Shown: positions 31,742-41,038 of the stretch, piece by piece | How the letters are laid out: the number at the start of each line of letters is the position of its first letter | How positions within the stretch are numbered: position 1 is the first letter of the stretch | Origin: an uncultured Christensenella sp. | GTDB lineage: Bacteria > Bacillota > Clostridia > Christensenellales > CAG-917 | Length of the DNA stretch: 64,000 bases | NCBI GenBank assembly: GCA_910584155.1 | Contig: CAJTYG010000004.1 | Span: forward strand, 120,704 to 184,703 | Direction: 5' to 3' | Notes under the pieces: generated by a model | Told to the model about the DNA's origin: nothing | The model's input: only the letters and a program-made list of their open reading frames with translations | Databases searched by the model: none | Translations under genes and position numbers: made by a program

Positions 31742-33607
31742 ATGGCAAAATGTCCTAACTGCGGCACCGAGCTTGAACGCTACGATGACAAAAAATTTTA
31801 TTGCCCGAATTGCAATAAATACTATGCGACAAAAAAGCAAGAAACTGCGCAGCCCGCAGCTCCACAACAGACAGAAGGCGCAACATTGCAGTCAACAACG
31901 GCGAACCAAACCGAAACGACGCAGGACGTAAACAGCGAGCTTGAAGCTTTGAAAGCACGTCTTGCCGCTTTAGAAGCAGAAAAACAAGCCACCAAAAGCG
32001 TTTCGTCAATATCTGCAAAGGAAAAAATTTCAAATACACTGACAAAGGTTGCCACATCAAAGTTTGGCGTATGGGTGAAAAATCATTGGATAATTTTGAT
32101 TGCCTCTGCATTGGCACTGATAATATTTATCACGCTTATGACTACTCTTGTAGGTATAAGAGGCGTGTATGTCAACGTTGACGACCCAAACGATTTTTAT
32201 AGCTTTACCGCAACGGGATATACAGGCTACAGTGAGGAATTTGGAGAAGCTTACATAGAAAAAGGCACTTGGAAAACGTCCGACGGGAAAATCACCTTCA
32301 CCGTAAAAGATGAGGACTTCGGCAAATTTTCGGCAGATTTTCAGTATTCCGCCAAAGACGGCTACAAAACTCTGTTTATAGGCGAGGTCGGTGATGACAA
32401 GGAAAATATGAAGCAATACAAGCGTATTTCACTTGTCAAATATGATATAAACAGCAAAAAAGCTAACGTGACCTTTGATTTAAACGGCGGCTCGGGAAAG
32501 ATAGACAACCAAAAAATCAAAATCGGCGAGAAAATAAAAGAGCCATCGGGCACACCTGTCCGCCCTGAGCGTGAATTTCGAGGTTGGTATACCGAGCCTT
32601 ACGGCTACAAAAACGGCGGCACCCGCCTTGATGAGGATAGCCGCATTTGGGAAGATGTCACGTATTATGCTAATTGGTATAACCCAACACCATATACCAT
32701 ACATGTTAGAGGAGAATACGGAGAATACATAAACGATACCATAGCATATGAGGGAGATTTGTTGCTGCGACAACTGCAATCAATTGAAAACGATGGATAT
32801 ACATATGACTATTATTTAAACGGAACTCTTATTGATGAAAACACCTATATGCCCGATAGCAATGTATCAATTGAAGCAAAAAATTATCATGGTAAACAAT
32901 ATACCGCTTACTATAATTCGAATGGCGGAAGTTATGATATAGAATCCGAACAGTTTACTTACGGAGATTCCTATACATTGCCATCTTCTGTCCCAACTTG
33001 CAATGACGCCGACAAAGCATTTGCAGGTTGGAGTTTGGACGAGGAAATATATCCTGCTAAAGCAACTATTACCCCACCCCATTGCGACATTTATTTTACA
33101 GCAATATGGGCTGACCGAGTTGTTTATACCTTAAAAGATGACGGCAGCTATGAGCTGACAAATTATGTTGACAAATATGCAAAAACATTTGAAATTCCTT
33201 CTTACTATAATGCCCTGCCCGTCACAAGCATTGGCAACTTGGCGTTCTTCGGTTATAGTGGCCTTACAAGCATAACCATTTCCGACAGCGTAACAAGCAT
33301 TGGCAGTTTTGCGTTCTGGTTTTGCAGCGGGCTTACGAGCATTACCATCCCCAACAGCGTGACAAGCATTGGCGGGGGTGCGTTCTGGTTTTGCAGCGGG
33401 CTTACGAGCATTACCATCCCCAACAGCGTGACAAGCATTGGCGAGGGTGCGTTCCAAGATTGTAACAGTCTTACAAACATTACATTCAACAGCACAAAAG
33501 CGCAGTGGAAAGCTATAGAAAAAGGTACTGATTGGAATAAGAACACGGGTAATTTCACAATACACTGCACTGACGGTGATTTGGATAAAGACGGAAATGA
33601 AATATAA
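31742..33607 (+). CDS. Zinc ribbon - transmembrane - InlB-type repeat - LRR surface protein
   Basis: 621 residues; AAGGAGGATATC before the ATG. Order: cytoplasmic zinc ribbon (CPNCGTEL, CPNCNKYY, residues 3-27), Gln/Thr-rich linker, coiled coil (SELEALKARLAALEAEK, about 65-81), one TM helix (HWIILIASALALIIFITLMT, about 118-138), a DUF-like beta domain (about 140-235), two Listeria-Bacteroides (InlB B-repeat-like) modules with FRGWYTE near 280 and FAGWSLDE near 425, a short LRR_5 array (about 480-585) and the cap STKAQWKAIEKG with CTDGDL. Predicted type II membrane protein with the repeats outside. It may bind a host or bacterial ligand. It sits behind the structured leader RNA. Confidence 0.8.
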   Translation: MAKCPNCGTELERYDDKKFYCPNCNKYYATKKQETAQPAAPQQTEGATLQSTTANQTETTQDVNSELEALKARLAALEAEKQATKSVSSISAKEKISNTLTKVATSKFGVWVKNHWIILIASALALIIFITLMTTLVGIRGVYVNVDDPNDFYSFTATGYTGYSEEFGEAYIEKGTWKTSDGKITFTVKDEDFGKFSADFQYSAKDGYKTLFIGEVGDDKENMKQYKRISLVKYDINSKKANVTFDLNGGSGKIDNQKIKIGEKIKEPSGTPVRPEREFRGWYTEPYGYKNGGTRLDEDSRIWEDVTYYANWYNPTPYTIHVRGEYGEYINDTIAYEGDLLLRQLQSIENDGYTYDYYLNGTLIDENTYMPDSNVSIEAKNYHGKQYTAYYNSNGGSYDIESEQFTYGDSYTLPSSVPTCNDADKAFAGWSLDEEIYPAKATITPPHCDIYFTAIWADRVVYTLKDDGSYELTNYVDKYAKTFEIPSYYNALPVTSIGNLAFFGYSGLTSITISDSVTSIGSFAFWFCSGLTSITIPNSVTSIGGGAFWFCSGLTSITIPNSVTSIGEGAFQDCNSLTNITFNSTKAQWKAIEKGTDWNKNTGNFTIHCTDGDLDKDGNEI

Positions 33608-33653
33608 TAGTTCTGCACTATTATAAAAGCAATATTGCACTATTGTGACACTA

Positions 33654-33773
33654 TTATGGCTTCCCTTGATAAGGGGAGCCATTTTAAAAGTGTGATTTTC
33701 CTTAATATGGCTGCCCCTGATAGGGGGAGCTCTGTCGAATTCACACCTTGTGTGATGAGACGGTGAGGGGGTG
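33654..33773 (-). repeat. Dispersed repeat family A, copy 3 (reverse, compound)
   Basis: Two TGGCTxCCCxTGATAxGGGGAGC hairpin units, then CGAATTCACACCTTGTGTGA and GGTGAGGGG: the reverse complement of the copies at 7878 and 20428. Confidence 0.7.
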
Positions 33774-33777
33774 ACCA

Positions 33778-33875
33778 CCAAACAAGATAAAACAAGCGAA
33801 TGCAGATTGAACGAGATGTCCTACAGCTATTTACGAGACAGCGTGTAGCGCAGTTTTAGCTTGTGCGGTAGCAGC
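33778..33875 (+). repeat. Dispersed repeat family B, copy 2
   Basis: CCAAACAAGATAAAACAAGC through TTGTGCGGTAGCAG, matching 20563-20662 with few differences. Non-coding. Confidence 0.8.
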
Positions 33876-33982
33876 GAGAAAATCAAGTCAGGGCGGCCGA
33901 TTGCTTGCAAAATTTTAGAGTAAGGAGATGGTCTTGCTTGCGCCCCTTACGAAGCTTAGAATAAGTAAAGCACACGAAGTGT

Positions 33983-34034
33983 GTCACATCCCCTCAGTCT
34001 GCTACGCAGCCAGCTCCCCTTATTAAAGGGAGCC
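33983..34034 (+). repeat. Dispersed repeat family A, copy 4 (partial)
   Basis: CACATCCCCTCAGTCTGC, then AGCTCCCCTTATTAAAGGGA and GCC. Together with copies A3 and B2 this fills most of the 33608-34139 gap. The rest shows no gene. Confidence 0.6.
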
Positions 34035-34139
34035 TAAGAAATTGCAAGCAAGCGAAAGCCGAAGACGCTGATTTTCTCGCTTTCACTTTCGTACTGTTGC
34101 GGCAATATACATAAAATTAAAATTGCTTTTGCACTTCCC

Positions 34140-34168
34140 TTGTGAAAACGCAGCCTTTGTGATATACT
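34140..34168 (+). promoter_or_regulatory. Promoter of the tmk-holB-ricT operon
   Basis: TTGTGA (34140-34145), 17 bp, TATACT (34163-34168), 28 bp before the tmk start codon. Confidence 0.65.
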
Positions 34169-34195
34169 GTTTAAATAACGCAAGAGGATGACGAT

Positions 34196-34804
34196 ATGTT
34201 TGTTACGTTTGAGGGCTGCGAGGGCGTGGGCAAATCCACGCAGCTCAGGCTGCTTAGCGAGTATCTTGAAAGGACAGGTCAGCGTGCGGTCTACGTGCGT
34301 GAGCCAGGAAGCACCGACATTTCGGAGCAGATAAGGCAGGTGATTTTGGACACCAAAAACACTGCCATGACCGAGATGACGGAGGCTTTGCTGTACGCCG
34401 CAAGCAGAGCGCAGCTTGTAAGGGAAGTCATAAAGCCTGCGCTTGAAAGAGGCGAGCTTGTCATTTGCGACAGATATGTGGACAGCTCGGTCGCATATCA
34501 GGGCTACGGCAGGCAGATGGGTGCGGAGCTTATCAAAAAAATCAACGCCCCTGCGGTGGACGGCTGTATGCCCGACCTTACAATTTTCATAGACCTCAGC
34601 CCCGAGCACTCGTGGCGGACGTACCGCACGGCAGACAGGCTCGAGCAGGAATCAAACGAATTTTTTAAGAGGGTGTACGACGGCTTTATCAACGAAATAA
34701 GCGTTTCAAATGGCAGAATTGTGCCTATAAAACCCGATTTTGACAAAAACGTAACTTCTCAAAAGATTATAGCCGTTATGCGTGAGCGAGGGATAATAAA
34801 GTGA
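34196..34804 (+). CDS. tmk: Thymidylate kinase
   Basis: 202 residues. It phosphorylates dTMP to dTDP with ATP. P-loop FEGCEGVGKSTQ (about 4-15), the DR-type motif VREPGST (about 35-41; the usual GGT is GST here), CDRYVDSSVAYQG (about 90-102) and a lid region with TYRTADRLEQE (about 142). Length normal. AGAGGATG upstream sets the start. First gene of a three-gene operon; its stop overlaps the GTG start of holB. Confidence 0.95.
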   Translation: MFVTFEGCEGVGKSTQLRLLSEYLERTGQRAVYVREPGSTDISEQIRQVILDTKNTAMTEMTEALLYAASRAQLVREVIKPALERGELVICDRYVDSSVAYQGYGRQMGAELIKKINAPAVDGCMPDLTIFIDLSPEHSWRTYRTADRLEQESNEFFKRVYDGFINEISVSNGRIVPIKPDFDKNVTSQKIIAVMRERGIIK

Positions 34805-35781
34805 GCGGACTCGTTTTTGAAAAGGCTTTGAGGGGCTCGAGAGCATATTCGCTTTTGCAAAACGACTTGAAGTCGGGGCTGTCGCACGCATACATTATTG
34901 CGTCGGGCGATGACGACGTTGTGGACGAGTTTTTTACGCTTGCCGCAATGGCTATATATTGCGAAAACGCTCATTCCGCTTGCTGCGACTGCGCAGAGTG
35001 CCGCAGAGTGCTGCACGCAACTCACGCAGATATATTTCATATCAACGAAAAGCGAGACAAGATAAAGGTGGACGACATCACGGATATGCTATCCACCGTG
35101 TTTATCAAATCGCTGTCGGGGCGCAAGCTGTATTTTATACACCGTGCGGACCTTATGAACGTGCAGGCGCAAAACAAGCTTCTCAAAACGTTTGAGGAAC
35201 CGCCTGCAGACGTCACCGTATTTTTGGGCGTTGCAAACGAGTCCGCTATGCTTGACACCATAAAGTCAAGGGCGAGGACAATACATATCGACTTGTTTGA
35301 CAAGGACACCGTATATGACGCTATGCGTGCGCTCGGCTGCGACGAAAATATGAGCGCAGTCGCCGCCGCCTGCAGCGAGGGTATGCTCGGAAAAGCAAGA
35401 AAAATTGCCACTTCGCCGGAATACTCGTCCCTTTACGACGAGGCTTTGAGCCTTATGGATGGGCTTGACCGCAGCACGGACGTCGCTCGCTTTGACGGCA
35501 AAATTGCAAATTCCGATAACGTCGGCGCATTTTTAGACGTGCTGTCGATAATAATAAGAGATATGATGATAGTGCAGGATCAGCCCGATATGGTGCTGTC
35601 TAAGCACGTATCTCAAAAAATAGCCGCCCTTGCAAATAAATACTCGCAAAAGGCGCTTGCAAAAATACTGTATCTCATAAACGATACTCGCAGGCAGCTT
35701 TCGCTAAACGTAAGCGCTCTGTCTGCAATAGACAATCTGCTCTTTTCGGCTTTGGAGGTAAGACATAAATGCCCGAGATAA
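34801..35781 (+). CDS. holB: DNA polymerase III subunit delta' (clamp-loader type)
   Basis: 326 residues starting at GTG, overlapping the tmk stop by 4 bp. AAA+ clamp-loader fold: SHAYIIASGDDD replaces the P-loop, as in non-ATP-binding delta', there are zinc-type cysteines (CCDCAECRRVLHATHADIF, about 60-78), KVDDITDML, RADLMNVQAQNKLLKTFEEPP (sensor-1-like, about 119-139) and TIKSRARTIHID (SRC-like motif reads SRA). It helps load the sliding clamp. The order tmk-holB-ricT is common in Firmicutes and supports the call. Confidence 0.9.
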   Translation: MSGLVFEKALRGSRAYSLLQNDLKSGLSHAYIIASGDDDVVDEFFTLAAMAIYCENAHSACCDCAECRRVLHATHADIFHINEKRDKIKVDDITDMLSTVFIKSLSGRKLYFIHRADLMNVQAQNKLLKTFEEPPADVTVFLGVANESAMLDTIKSRARTIHIDLFDKDTVYDAMRALGCDENMSAVAAACSEGMLGKARKIATSPEYSSLYDEALSLMDGLDRSTDVARFDGKIANSDNVGAFLDVLSIIIRDMMIVQDQPDMVLSKHVSQKIAALANKYSQKALAKILYLINDTRRQLSLNVSALSAIDNLLFSALEVRHKCPR

Positions 35782-36623
35782 TAGGTATCAAATTTAAAAA
35801 CAGCAACAAAATATATTACTTCAGCCCCAACGGCATCGCCTTTGAGGACGGCGACGGCGCTATCGTGGAAACCGCCCGTGGGCTCGAGTTTGCCACCGTC
35901 ACTATTGCAAATAAGGAAGTCGACGAAAAAGAAATCGTCCAACCCCTCAAGCCCGTGCAGCGCAAAGCCACCGACGAGGACTTTGAACGCCTGCAAAAAA
36001 ACGCCGAGGATAAGGTGGAAGCCTTGAAAATCATCCGTGAAAAGGTCGCCGAAATGAAGCTGAATATGAAGCTCGTTGACGCCGAATATACCTTTGACCG
36101 CTCAAAGCTCATATTCTATTTCACCGCCGAGGGCAGAGTTGACTTCAGAGAGCTCGTGCGTGTGCTTGCGTCCATATTTAAGATGCGCATTGAGCTTCGT
36201 CAGATTTACGAGCGTGACGACACCAAAATGAGAGGTGCGCTCGCTCCCTGCGGCAGAGCCTGCTGCTGCACTACTCACCTGCCCGACTTTGAAAAAGTAT
36301 CCATAAAAATGGCAAAGGTGCAAGGGCTTTCGCTCAATCCGCAAAAAATAAGCGGCGTGTGCGGCAGGCTGATGTGCTGTCTCAAATACGAAAACGCCTA
36401 CTACAGCGAAACCTACAAGCTTATGCCAAAGGTCGGAAGCAAGGTCAAAACCCCCGACGGCGAAGGCACGGTAGAATCAAACGACCTCATCAAACAAACC
36501 TCCCGTGTGAAGGTCATGCTGAAGGACGGCACCTTTGACGTGCGCACCTACGGGCTTGACGATATGTCCATAGGCGAAAAACAGTCCACAGCGGATATTG
36601 ATTCACTTCCAGATGAGGAATAA
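35769..36623 (+). CDS. ricT: PSP1 / RicT (YaaT) family protein
   Basis: 284 residues, start overlapping holB by 13 bp with GGAGGT upstream. The PSP1 domain has the cysteine-rich signature GRACCCTTHLPDF and, downstream, SGVCGRLMCCLKYE (about 160-205), which in Bacillus RicT takes part in a Y-complex with RicA and RicF that carries Fe-S clusters and affects RNase Y. The C-terminal KVGSKVKTPDGEGTV is a KOW/SH3-like strand set. Complete. Its place after tmk-holB is the standard arrangement. A terminator follows. Confidence 0.93.
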   Translation: MPEIIGIKFKNSNKIYYFSPNGIAFEDGDGAIVETARGLEFATVTIANKEVDEKEIVQPLKPVQRKATDEDFERLQKNAEDKVEALKIIREKVAEMKLNMKLVDAEYTFDRSKLIFYFTAEGRVDFRELVRVLASIFKMRIELRQIYERDDTKMRGALAPCGRACCCTTHLPDFEKVSIKMAKVQGLSLNPQKISGVCGRLMCCLKYENAYYSETYKLMPKVGSKVKTPDGEGTVESNDLIKQTSRVKVMLKDGTFDVRTYGLDDMSIGEKQSTADIDSLPDEE

Positions 36624-36656
36624 AATCGGCTTAACACTATATTAAGAAATAATAAA

Positions 36657-36692
36657 AAAGAAAGGGCGCTCGGTTTGAGTGCTCTTTCTTTT
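36657..36692. terminator. Bidirectional terminator between ricT and ferredoxin
   Basis: AAAGAAAGGGCGCTC pairs with GAGTGCTCTTTCTTT (two G-U pairs), flanked by A and T runs, between convergent genes. Confidence 0.85.
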
Positions 36693-36714
36693 AACTTTTG
36701 TTGTGTTTGCTCTA

Positions 36715-36885
36715 TTATGCCTCAGAAATTGCGCTTACGGGGCAACCGTCTTCGCAAGCACCGCAGTCAATGCAAGCATCGGGATCAACAACAAATTTGC
36801 CGTCGCCCTCAGAAATTGCGCCTACGGGGCAGGTGTCTGCGCATGCGCCGCATGAAATGCACTCGTCACTTATAACTCTTGCCAT
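36715..36885 (-). CDS. 2[4Fe-4S] ferredoxin, clostridial type
   Basis: A 56-residue protein read from the minus strand (ATG 36883-36885, preceded by AAAAGGAGAG; stop TAA 36715-36717). It has two CxxCxxCxxxCP clusters: CISCGACADTCPVG (about 9-22) and CIDCGACEDGCPVS (about 38-51), each followed by AISE, showing internal duplication. Size and motifs match the small clostridial electron carriers used with hydrogenase and pyruvate:ferredoxin oxidoreductase. Monocistronic and convergent with ricT. Neither partner enzyme is in the window. Confidence 0.97.
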   Translation of the reverse strand: MARVISDECISCGACADTCPVGAISEGDGKFVVDPDACIDCGACEDGCPVSAISEA

Positions 36886-37063
36886 AGTTCTCTCTCCTTT
36901 TAGATGATTGACATTATCATATCACAAGCGATTTGATTTGTACAGTAAAAAAGCCTTTTGATTTTTTGGTTTTAAAAAAGTTGCATTTTATTGTGCTCCA
37001 TTCTCGATTATTCCGTCGCTGCAATGCTATATTTTAAATTCTAATGTATCAAAATTAACTTGT

Positions 37064-39208
37064 TTACAGCTCAAACAATCCGAAATAGCAGTTGTGCAGC
37101 TTTGTTCTGCACACTCTGTATTTGCGCTTTTCACGGGCAAGCGTCATATCGCCCGTATACGAGCAATGGGCGCAGTCGTTTTCAAACACAGTTTTATACG
37201 GGCAGTGTGCAAAGGTCATAAGCGGCAGCTCGTCGCCTGTAAGCATGGTGCGGCGACCGCTTTCCAAAGACGGCAGCGCCTCGCTTGCGCCGAGAGCTAT
37301 ACACTGCTGTTTTGCGTATACGTTTAGCACGTTGTGCCCTGCGCCTGCTATGACCTTGTAGCCCTGTAAAGCAAACTCAAAGCCGTAGATATTTTCACTT
37401 ACAAGCGTTTTTATTTGCGGAAGCTCGGCAAGCAGGGCTTCGAGCACGGCGATATCCCTGCCGTTTGCGATGACGGGCAGCTGCAATGCGACTTTGTCCG
37501 CCTCAAGCGAAAGAGCCCTTAGCATTGCGGTTATTTCCTGCACAGTGTATGCGCTTGGACAAAGCACCGCAAGCTCCGCCTTGCGTATATCCGTGAGCGG
37601 ACTTGCGCCGTCTTGCACCTCGTCCGAATGATAAAACCTCATTCGTCTATGCTCGAAGCTTGAGCTTATTTCCTGCGAAAACTCGTTTATTTTATCCTCA
37701 TTTACTGCGATTTTGGGGCTGTTTGCGGCAATAATGCTTGCTTTAAGCTTTTCAAGCGCCTGTCTGCGCAAGCCGTTTATCACCGATTTTGCGACAAAAA
37801 CGCCGTCCGTATGCACAACAACGCTGTCTGCGACAAATCCGCTGTCCCCTGTTTTTTTGATTTGCTGCTCAAATGCGGCGATGTCCGTCGGCTGATTTAT
37901 CGCCTTTTGGCATATTTCGCCGCTCACCTTTTCCGCAATGCCGTTGCAGGTAACGCTTATCGCAAGCGGCTTGCCCACAAGCGCAGAGACCTCAAAGCTC
38001 ACGTGATTGAAACGGCGCTCGCCTGCCACGCTGTCCTCCTGCGCCTTTGACAGAATGACGTTTGACTGCCAACCCTCTTTGACAGCCGTTTTTGTGACGA
38101 ACGTATATTCGCCAACTCCGTGCTGTCTGACGTCGCCAACGCCTACGCTTGCAAGCTCCCTCATTTCACCCTTGACTTCCGCAAAGAATTTTAGCCCGTC
38201 ACCTGCTGCGATAGGACGGTCGGAAAACACGGTGACCTCATATAGATCCGCTTTAAACGGCTTTACTTTTTTTACATAGCCTATCTTTATGCCCGTGTGG
38301 TTGTTGAAGTGCTTTTCTATCACGTCGGGCGTGCCGCCGTCGAGATATGCTCTTTCGAGATAGCCGCTTCCTCTCAAAAACGCCTGCTTTAGCGACAAAA
38401 GCTCGTCTTTGGATATTTTGCTGCTATCTATCCCGTCAAGCAGCCGTCTATATACCTTTACTGCGCTGCCGACGTAGCCCTCTCTGCGCATACGCCCCTC
38501 TATCTTAAAGGACGTAACGCCTGCGTCCGCAAGCTCCTTAAGACTGTTTGCAAGGCAAAGATCCCTTGCGCTGAGCAGATATCCTTCCGCACGTTTCCCG
38601 CCCGCCTCGGCGGTGTACGGCAGTCTGCAAAGCTGCTTACAAAGCCCTCTGTTTCCGCTTGCACCGCACTCGGCTGCGCTGAGATAGCAGTTGCCGCTGA
38701 AGGCAACGCAAAGCGCTCCCTGCACAAAATATTCTATCTCAAGCTGTGTGCCGCTGCTAATAGCCTTTATATCCTCGAGCTTTGTTTCTCTTGAAAGCAC
38801 GATACGCTTGAAGCCCAGCTTTTCCGCCTGCCTTGCGCCGTATAAATTGTGTATTCCGAGCTGCGTGCTTGCGTGCAACGCCACGTTTGGAAATGCCTGC
38901 CTCAAGCAAGCCGCAAGCCCTATATCCTGCACGATGAATGCGTCCGCACCCGCCTCTACTGCGCTGCGGGCAAGCCTGAGCGCCTCGCCTATCTCGCTGT
39001 CGTTTACGAGAGTGTTGAGCGTAATGTAAACCTTGACGCCGAAAAAATGCGCCCTTGCTATGCAGTCGGCAAGCTCGGCATTTGTGAAATTTTCCGCCTT
39101 GCGTCTTGCGTTGAAGTTTGACAAACCGAGGTAAACGGCATCCGCACCGCAGGCTATTGCGGTGTTGAAGCTGTTTATATCTCCTGACGGTGCTAAAAGC
39201 TCAAGCAT
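37064..39208 (-). CDS. U32 family peptidase / RlhA-type protein
   Basis: From the ATG at 39206-39208 the protein has 714 residues, MLELLAPSGDINSFNTAIAC being the classical U32 start. The U32 barrel (about 1-300) carries the cysteine set around GNCYLSAAECGASGNRGLC and QLCRLPY (about 178-204); a DUF3656-type region and a second barrel follow. U32 proteins were called collagenases; several (RlhA, TrhP, UbiU/V) are now known to hydroxylate RNA or quinones and bind Fe-S clusters. This long form is closest to the RlhA/YhbU-like group. The 39277 start adds unlikely residues. No ribosome binding site; promoter geometry suggests a leaderless message. Confidence 0.88.
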   Translation of the reverse strand: MLELLAPSGDINSFNTAIACGADAVYLGLSNFNARRKAENFTNAELADCIARAHFFGVKVYITLNTLVNDSEIGEALRLARSAVEAGADAFIVQDIGLAACLRQAFPNVALHASTQLGIHNLYGARQAEKLGFKRIVLSRETKLEDIKAISSGTQLEIEYFVQGALCVAFSGNCYLSAAECGASGNRGLCKQLCRLPYTAEAGGKRAEGYLLSARDLCLANSLKELADAGVTSFKIEGRMRREGYVGSAVKVYRRLLDGIDSSKISKDELLSLKQAFLRGSGYLERAYLDGGTPDVIEKHFNNHTGIKIGYVKKVKPFKADLYEVTVFSDRPIAAGDGLKFFAEVKGEMRELASVGVGDVRQHGVGEYTFVTKTAVKEGWQSNVILSKAQEDSVAGERRFNHVSFEVSALVGKPLAISVTCNGIAEKVSGEICQKAINQPTDIAAFEQQIKKTGDSGFVADSVVVHTDGVFVAKSVINGLRRQALEKLKASIIAANSPKIAVNEDKINEFSQEISSSFEHRRMRFYHSDEVQDGASPLTDIRKAELAVLCPSAYTVQEITAMLRALSLEADKVALQLPVIANGRDIAVLEALLAELPQIKTLVSENIYGFEFALQGYKVIAGAGHNVLNVYAKQQCIALGASEALPSLESGRRTMLTGDELPLMTFAHCPYKTVFENDCAHCSYTGDMTLAREKRKYRVCRTKLHNCYFGLFEL

Positions 39209-39214
39209 ACATAC

Positions 39215-39294
39215 AGTATAACGCCGCCGCACGACGTTGTAAACGAAAAGCTTGCGCAAATATGCTTTGCAAGCCATTTGCGATGTGATAAAAT
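39215..39294. promoter_or_regulatory. Divergent promoters of U32 and rlmA genes, both predicted leaderless
   Basis: Minus: TTTACA (39238-39243), 17 bp, TATACT (39215-39220), then six bases to the ATG. Plus: TTTGCA (39266-39271), 17 bp, TAAAAT (39289-39294), then six bases to the ATG at 39301. Neither gene has a ribosome binding site, so both transcripts should begin at or next to the AUG. Confidence 0.6.
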
Positions 39295-39300
39295 AGCGTT

Positions 39301-40122
39301 ATGTTAAATACGCTTTGTCCCATTTGCAAAAACAAGCTCGCAAAAAAAGGCGGCTACGCAGTATGTCCAAACGGACATACCTTTGACTATGCCAAAGAGG
39401 GATATCTGTATCTTCTTCCGCCCGATGCGAGGCACTCTAAGGACCCCGGCGACAACAAGGATATGGTAGCCGCACGCAAGAGGTTTTTGGACGGGGGATA
39501 TTATGCGCCGCTTGCAAACGCAGTGTCGGACATGATAGCAAGTCGATACGGTGACACGCCCATAACGCTTATAGACGCAGGCGTGGGCACGGGCTATTAT
39601 CTTGAAAAAATCATCGCCTCACGCATGCGCACGTGTGCGTACAATATAAAGGACGTCTATTTGGGTGCGGATATCTCTAAACACGCCGTGCGCTATGCGG
39701 CAAAAGCAAACAAAGCCGCCGAGTGCTGCGTTGCAAGCGTATACGACCTGCCCTACGAAAGCGGCTGTGCGGACATTATCACCTGCCTGTTTTCGCCCTA
39801 TGCCCTTGACGAATACAAGCGCCTGCTTAAGGACGGCGGCATACTGATAATAGCCTCGCCCTGCGAAAAGCACCTCATCGAGCTGAGACGTGCGCTTTAC
39901 GACGACGTACGCCCCGTAGAAACGCCGCTAAATGCGGACGGCTTTGAAAAAATATCCCAAACGGAATTGCAATATGAATTCACCCTAAATGGCGACGGCA
40001 TATCCGCCCTGCTTGCGATGACGCCCTATGCCTACCGTGCGCCAAAGGATAAGATCGAAGCCCTGCAAAATATACCGTCTATGTCGCTGACGGCGGATTT
40101 TAAGCTGACCGTACTTGAATAA
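39301..40122 (+). CDS. rlmA: 23S rRNA (guanine-N1)-methyltransferase, RlmA family
   Basis: 273 residues. The N-terminal zinc finger CPICKNKL with CPNGHTFDYAKEGYLYLLPP (about 5-39) is followed by DPGDNKDMVAARKRFLDGGYYAPL, the family fingerprint. The Rossmann methyltransferase core (about 75-180) has LIDAGVGTGYYLEKI as motif I and YDLPYESGCADIITCLFSP as motif IV. RlmA enzymes methylate G745 or G748 in helix 35 of 23S rRNA, affecting the peptide exit tunnel and macrolide or mycinosyl-tylosin response. Which base is used is not predictable. Divergent from the U32 gene. Confidence 0.93.
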   Translation: MLNTLCPICKNKLAKKGGYAVCPNGHTFDYAKEGYLYLLPPDARHSKDPGDNKDMVAARKRFLDGGYYAPLANAVSDMIASRYGDTPITLIDAGVGTGYYLEKIIASRMRTCAYNIKDVYLGADISKHAVRYAAKANKAAECCVASVYDLPYESGCADIITCLFSPYALDEYKRLLKDGGILIIASPCEKHLIELRRALYDDVRPVETPLNADGFEKISQTELQYEFTLNGDGISALLAMTPYAYRAPKDKIEALQNIPSMSLTADFKLTVLE

Positions 40123-40193
40123 GCACGTTGTTGACAACAAAAATCCAAAGGAATATAATATACGTATTGTATGAAAATACAGAGGAGAAAATT

Positions 40194-41003
40194 ATGCAGG
40201 ATACGATAAACACGGACGCCGTTGAGGACGCAGTAAGTGAGGAGACTGTCGACGATATTACGGTGCAAACGGAAAACGCCTCGGAAGCGGATGAAAATTT
40301 AACCGATCAGAAAAAGCCCAAAAAGGAATTGCCCGCTTGGATAAAGAAAATCGTGGACTATCTAAAAGCCCACGAGGACATAAGACAAATGGTATTCTTC
40401 CTTTTGTTTAGCGTGATATGCGGCGCATCGCAGCTTATTGTGACATATGCCCTGTCGGCAGGCTTGAAGCTCGAGGCGCATTTGGGCAGCACACGCCTTG
40501 ATTGGTTCGTATTCCACTATGCAACTCAGGCGGAATTTATCGGCTTCCTTGTAGGCTCAGTCGTAGGACAGGTGCTCACCTTTGTGCTAAACCGCAAAAA
40601 AACCTTCAACGTGCCCGACTACGTCGCACTGCGTGCGGTGCTTTATGCGATAATGGCAGTGCTGATAATCATTATGCAAACCTACCTCGGCGGCTTGGTC
40701 ACCGATGCGTGCTGGAGCGCTAAGCCCGACGCAAACGGCTTCCTCGATCTTGTATTCAACTTGACGGGACAGGCAGTCGCAGGCATAGCGGCAGTGATAG
40801 TAAACTTCCTCGGCAACAAATTTTTTGTCATGCGTGACTGGGGCAAGAAAAAGAGACTTGCCGCAGAGAAAGCGGCTGCGCAGCAAAACGAAGTCAGCGC
40901 AGACGTAAATGCGGATACGCAGCAAAACGAAGTTAGCGCAGAAAACGGCGAGACGAATGGCGACCTCTTGGCGCAGGCAGCTTCGGATAATATAGAGGAA
41001 TAA
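40194..41003 (+). CDS. GtrA-like four-helix membrane protein
   Basis: The ATG at 40194 with AGAGGAGAAA gives 269 residues. An acidic N-terminal tail (residues 1-60) precedes four hydrophobic helices: MVFFLLFSVICGASQLIVTY (about 70), FIGFLVGSVVGQVLTFVLNR (about 115), AVLYAIMAVLIIIMQTY (about 143) and AVAGIAAVIVNFLGNKFFV (about 190), the last in the NFxxNKxxxF pattern typical of GtrA. The C-terminal tail has an internal repeat QQNEVSADVNADT / QQNEVSAENGET. GtrA proteins are small flippase-like helpers of surface glycan modification. It follows rlmA by 72 bp, possibly read from a separate start. Confidence 0.75.
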   Translation: MQDTINTDAVEDAVSEETVDDITVQTENASEADENLTDQKKPKKELPAWIKKIVDYLKAHEDIRQMVFFLLFSVICGASQLIVTYALSAGLKLEAHLGSTRLDWFVFHYATQAEFIGFLVGSVVGQVLTFVLNRKKTFNVPDYVALRAVLYAIMAVLIIIMQTYLGGLVTDACWSAKPDANGFLDLVFNLTGQAVAGIAAVIVNFLGNKFFVMRDWGKKKRLAAEKAAAQQNEVSADVNADTQQNEVSAENGETNGDLLAQAASDNIEE

Positions 41004-41016
41004 TCAAACAGCTCAA

Positions 41017-41038
41017 AGGGCGCACGCAAGTGCGCCTT
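41017..41038 (+). terminator. Terminator after the GtrA-like gene
   Basis: GGCGCAC / GTGCGCC stem with GCAA loop and a T run. A second hairpin (AAGCCTGTCCG with its complement, 41066-41093) follows closely. Confidence 0.85.

Noticed and set aside
33131..33781. A 216-codon minus-strand frame
   Set aside because: Covers the LRR end of the zinc-ribbon protein and repeat A3 in antisense; it has no start signal.
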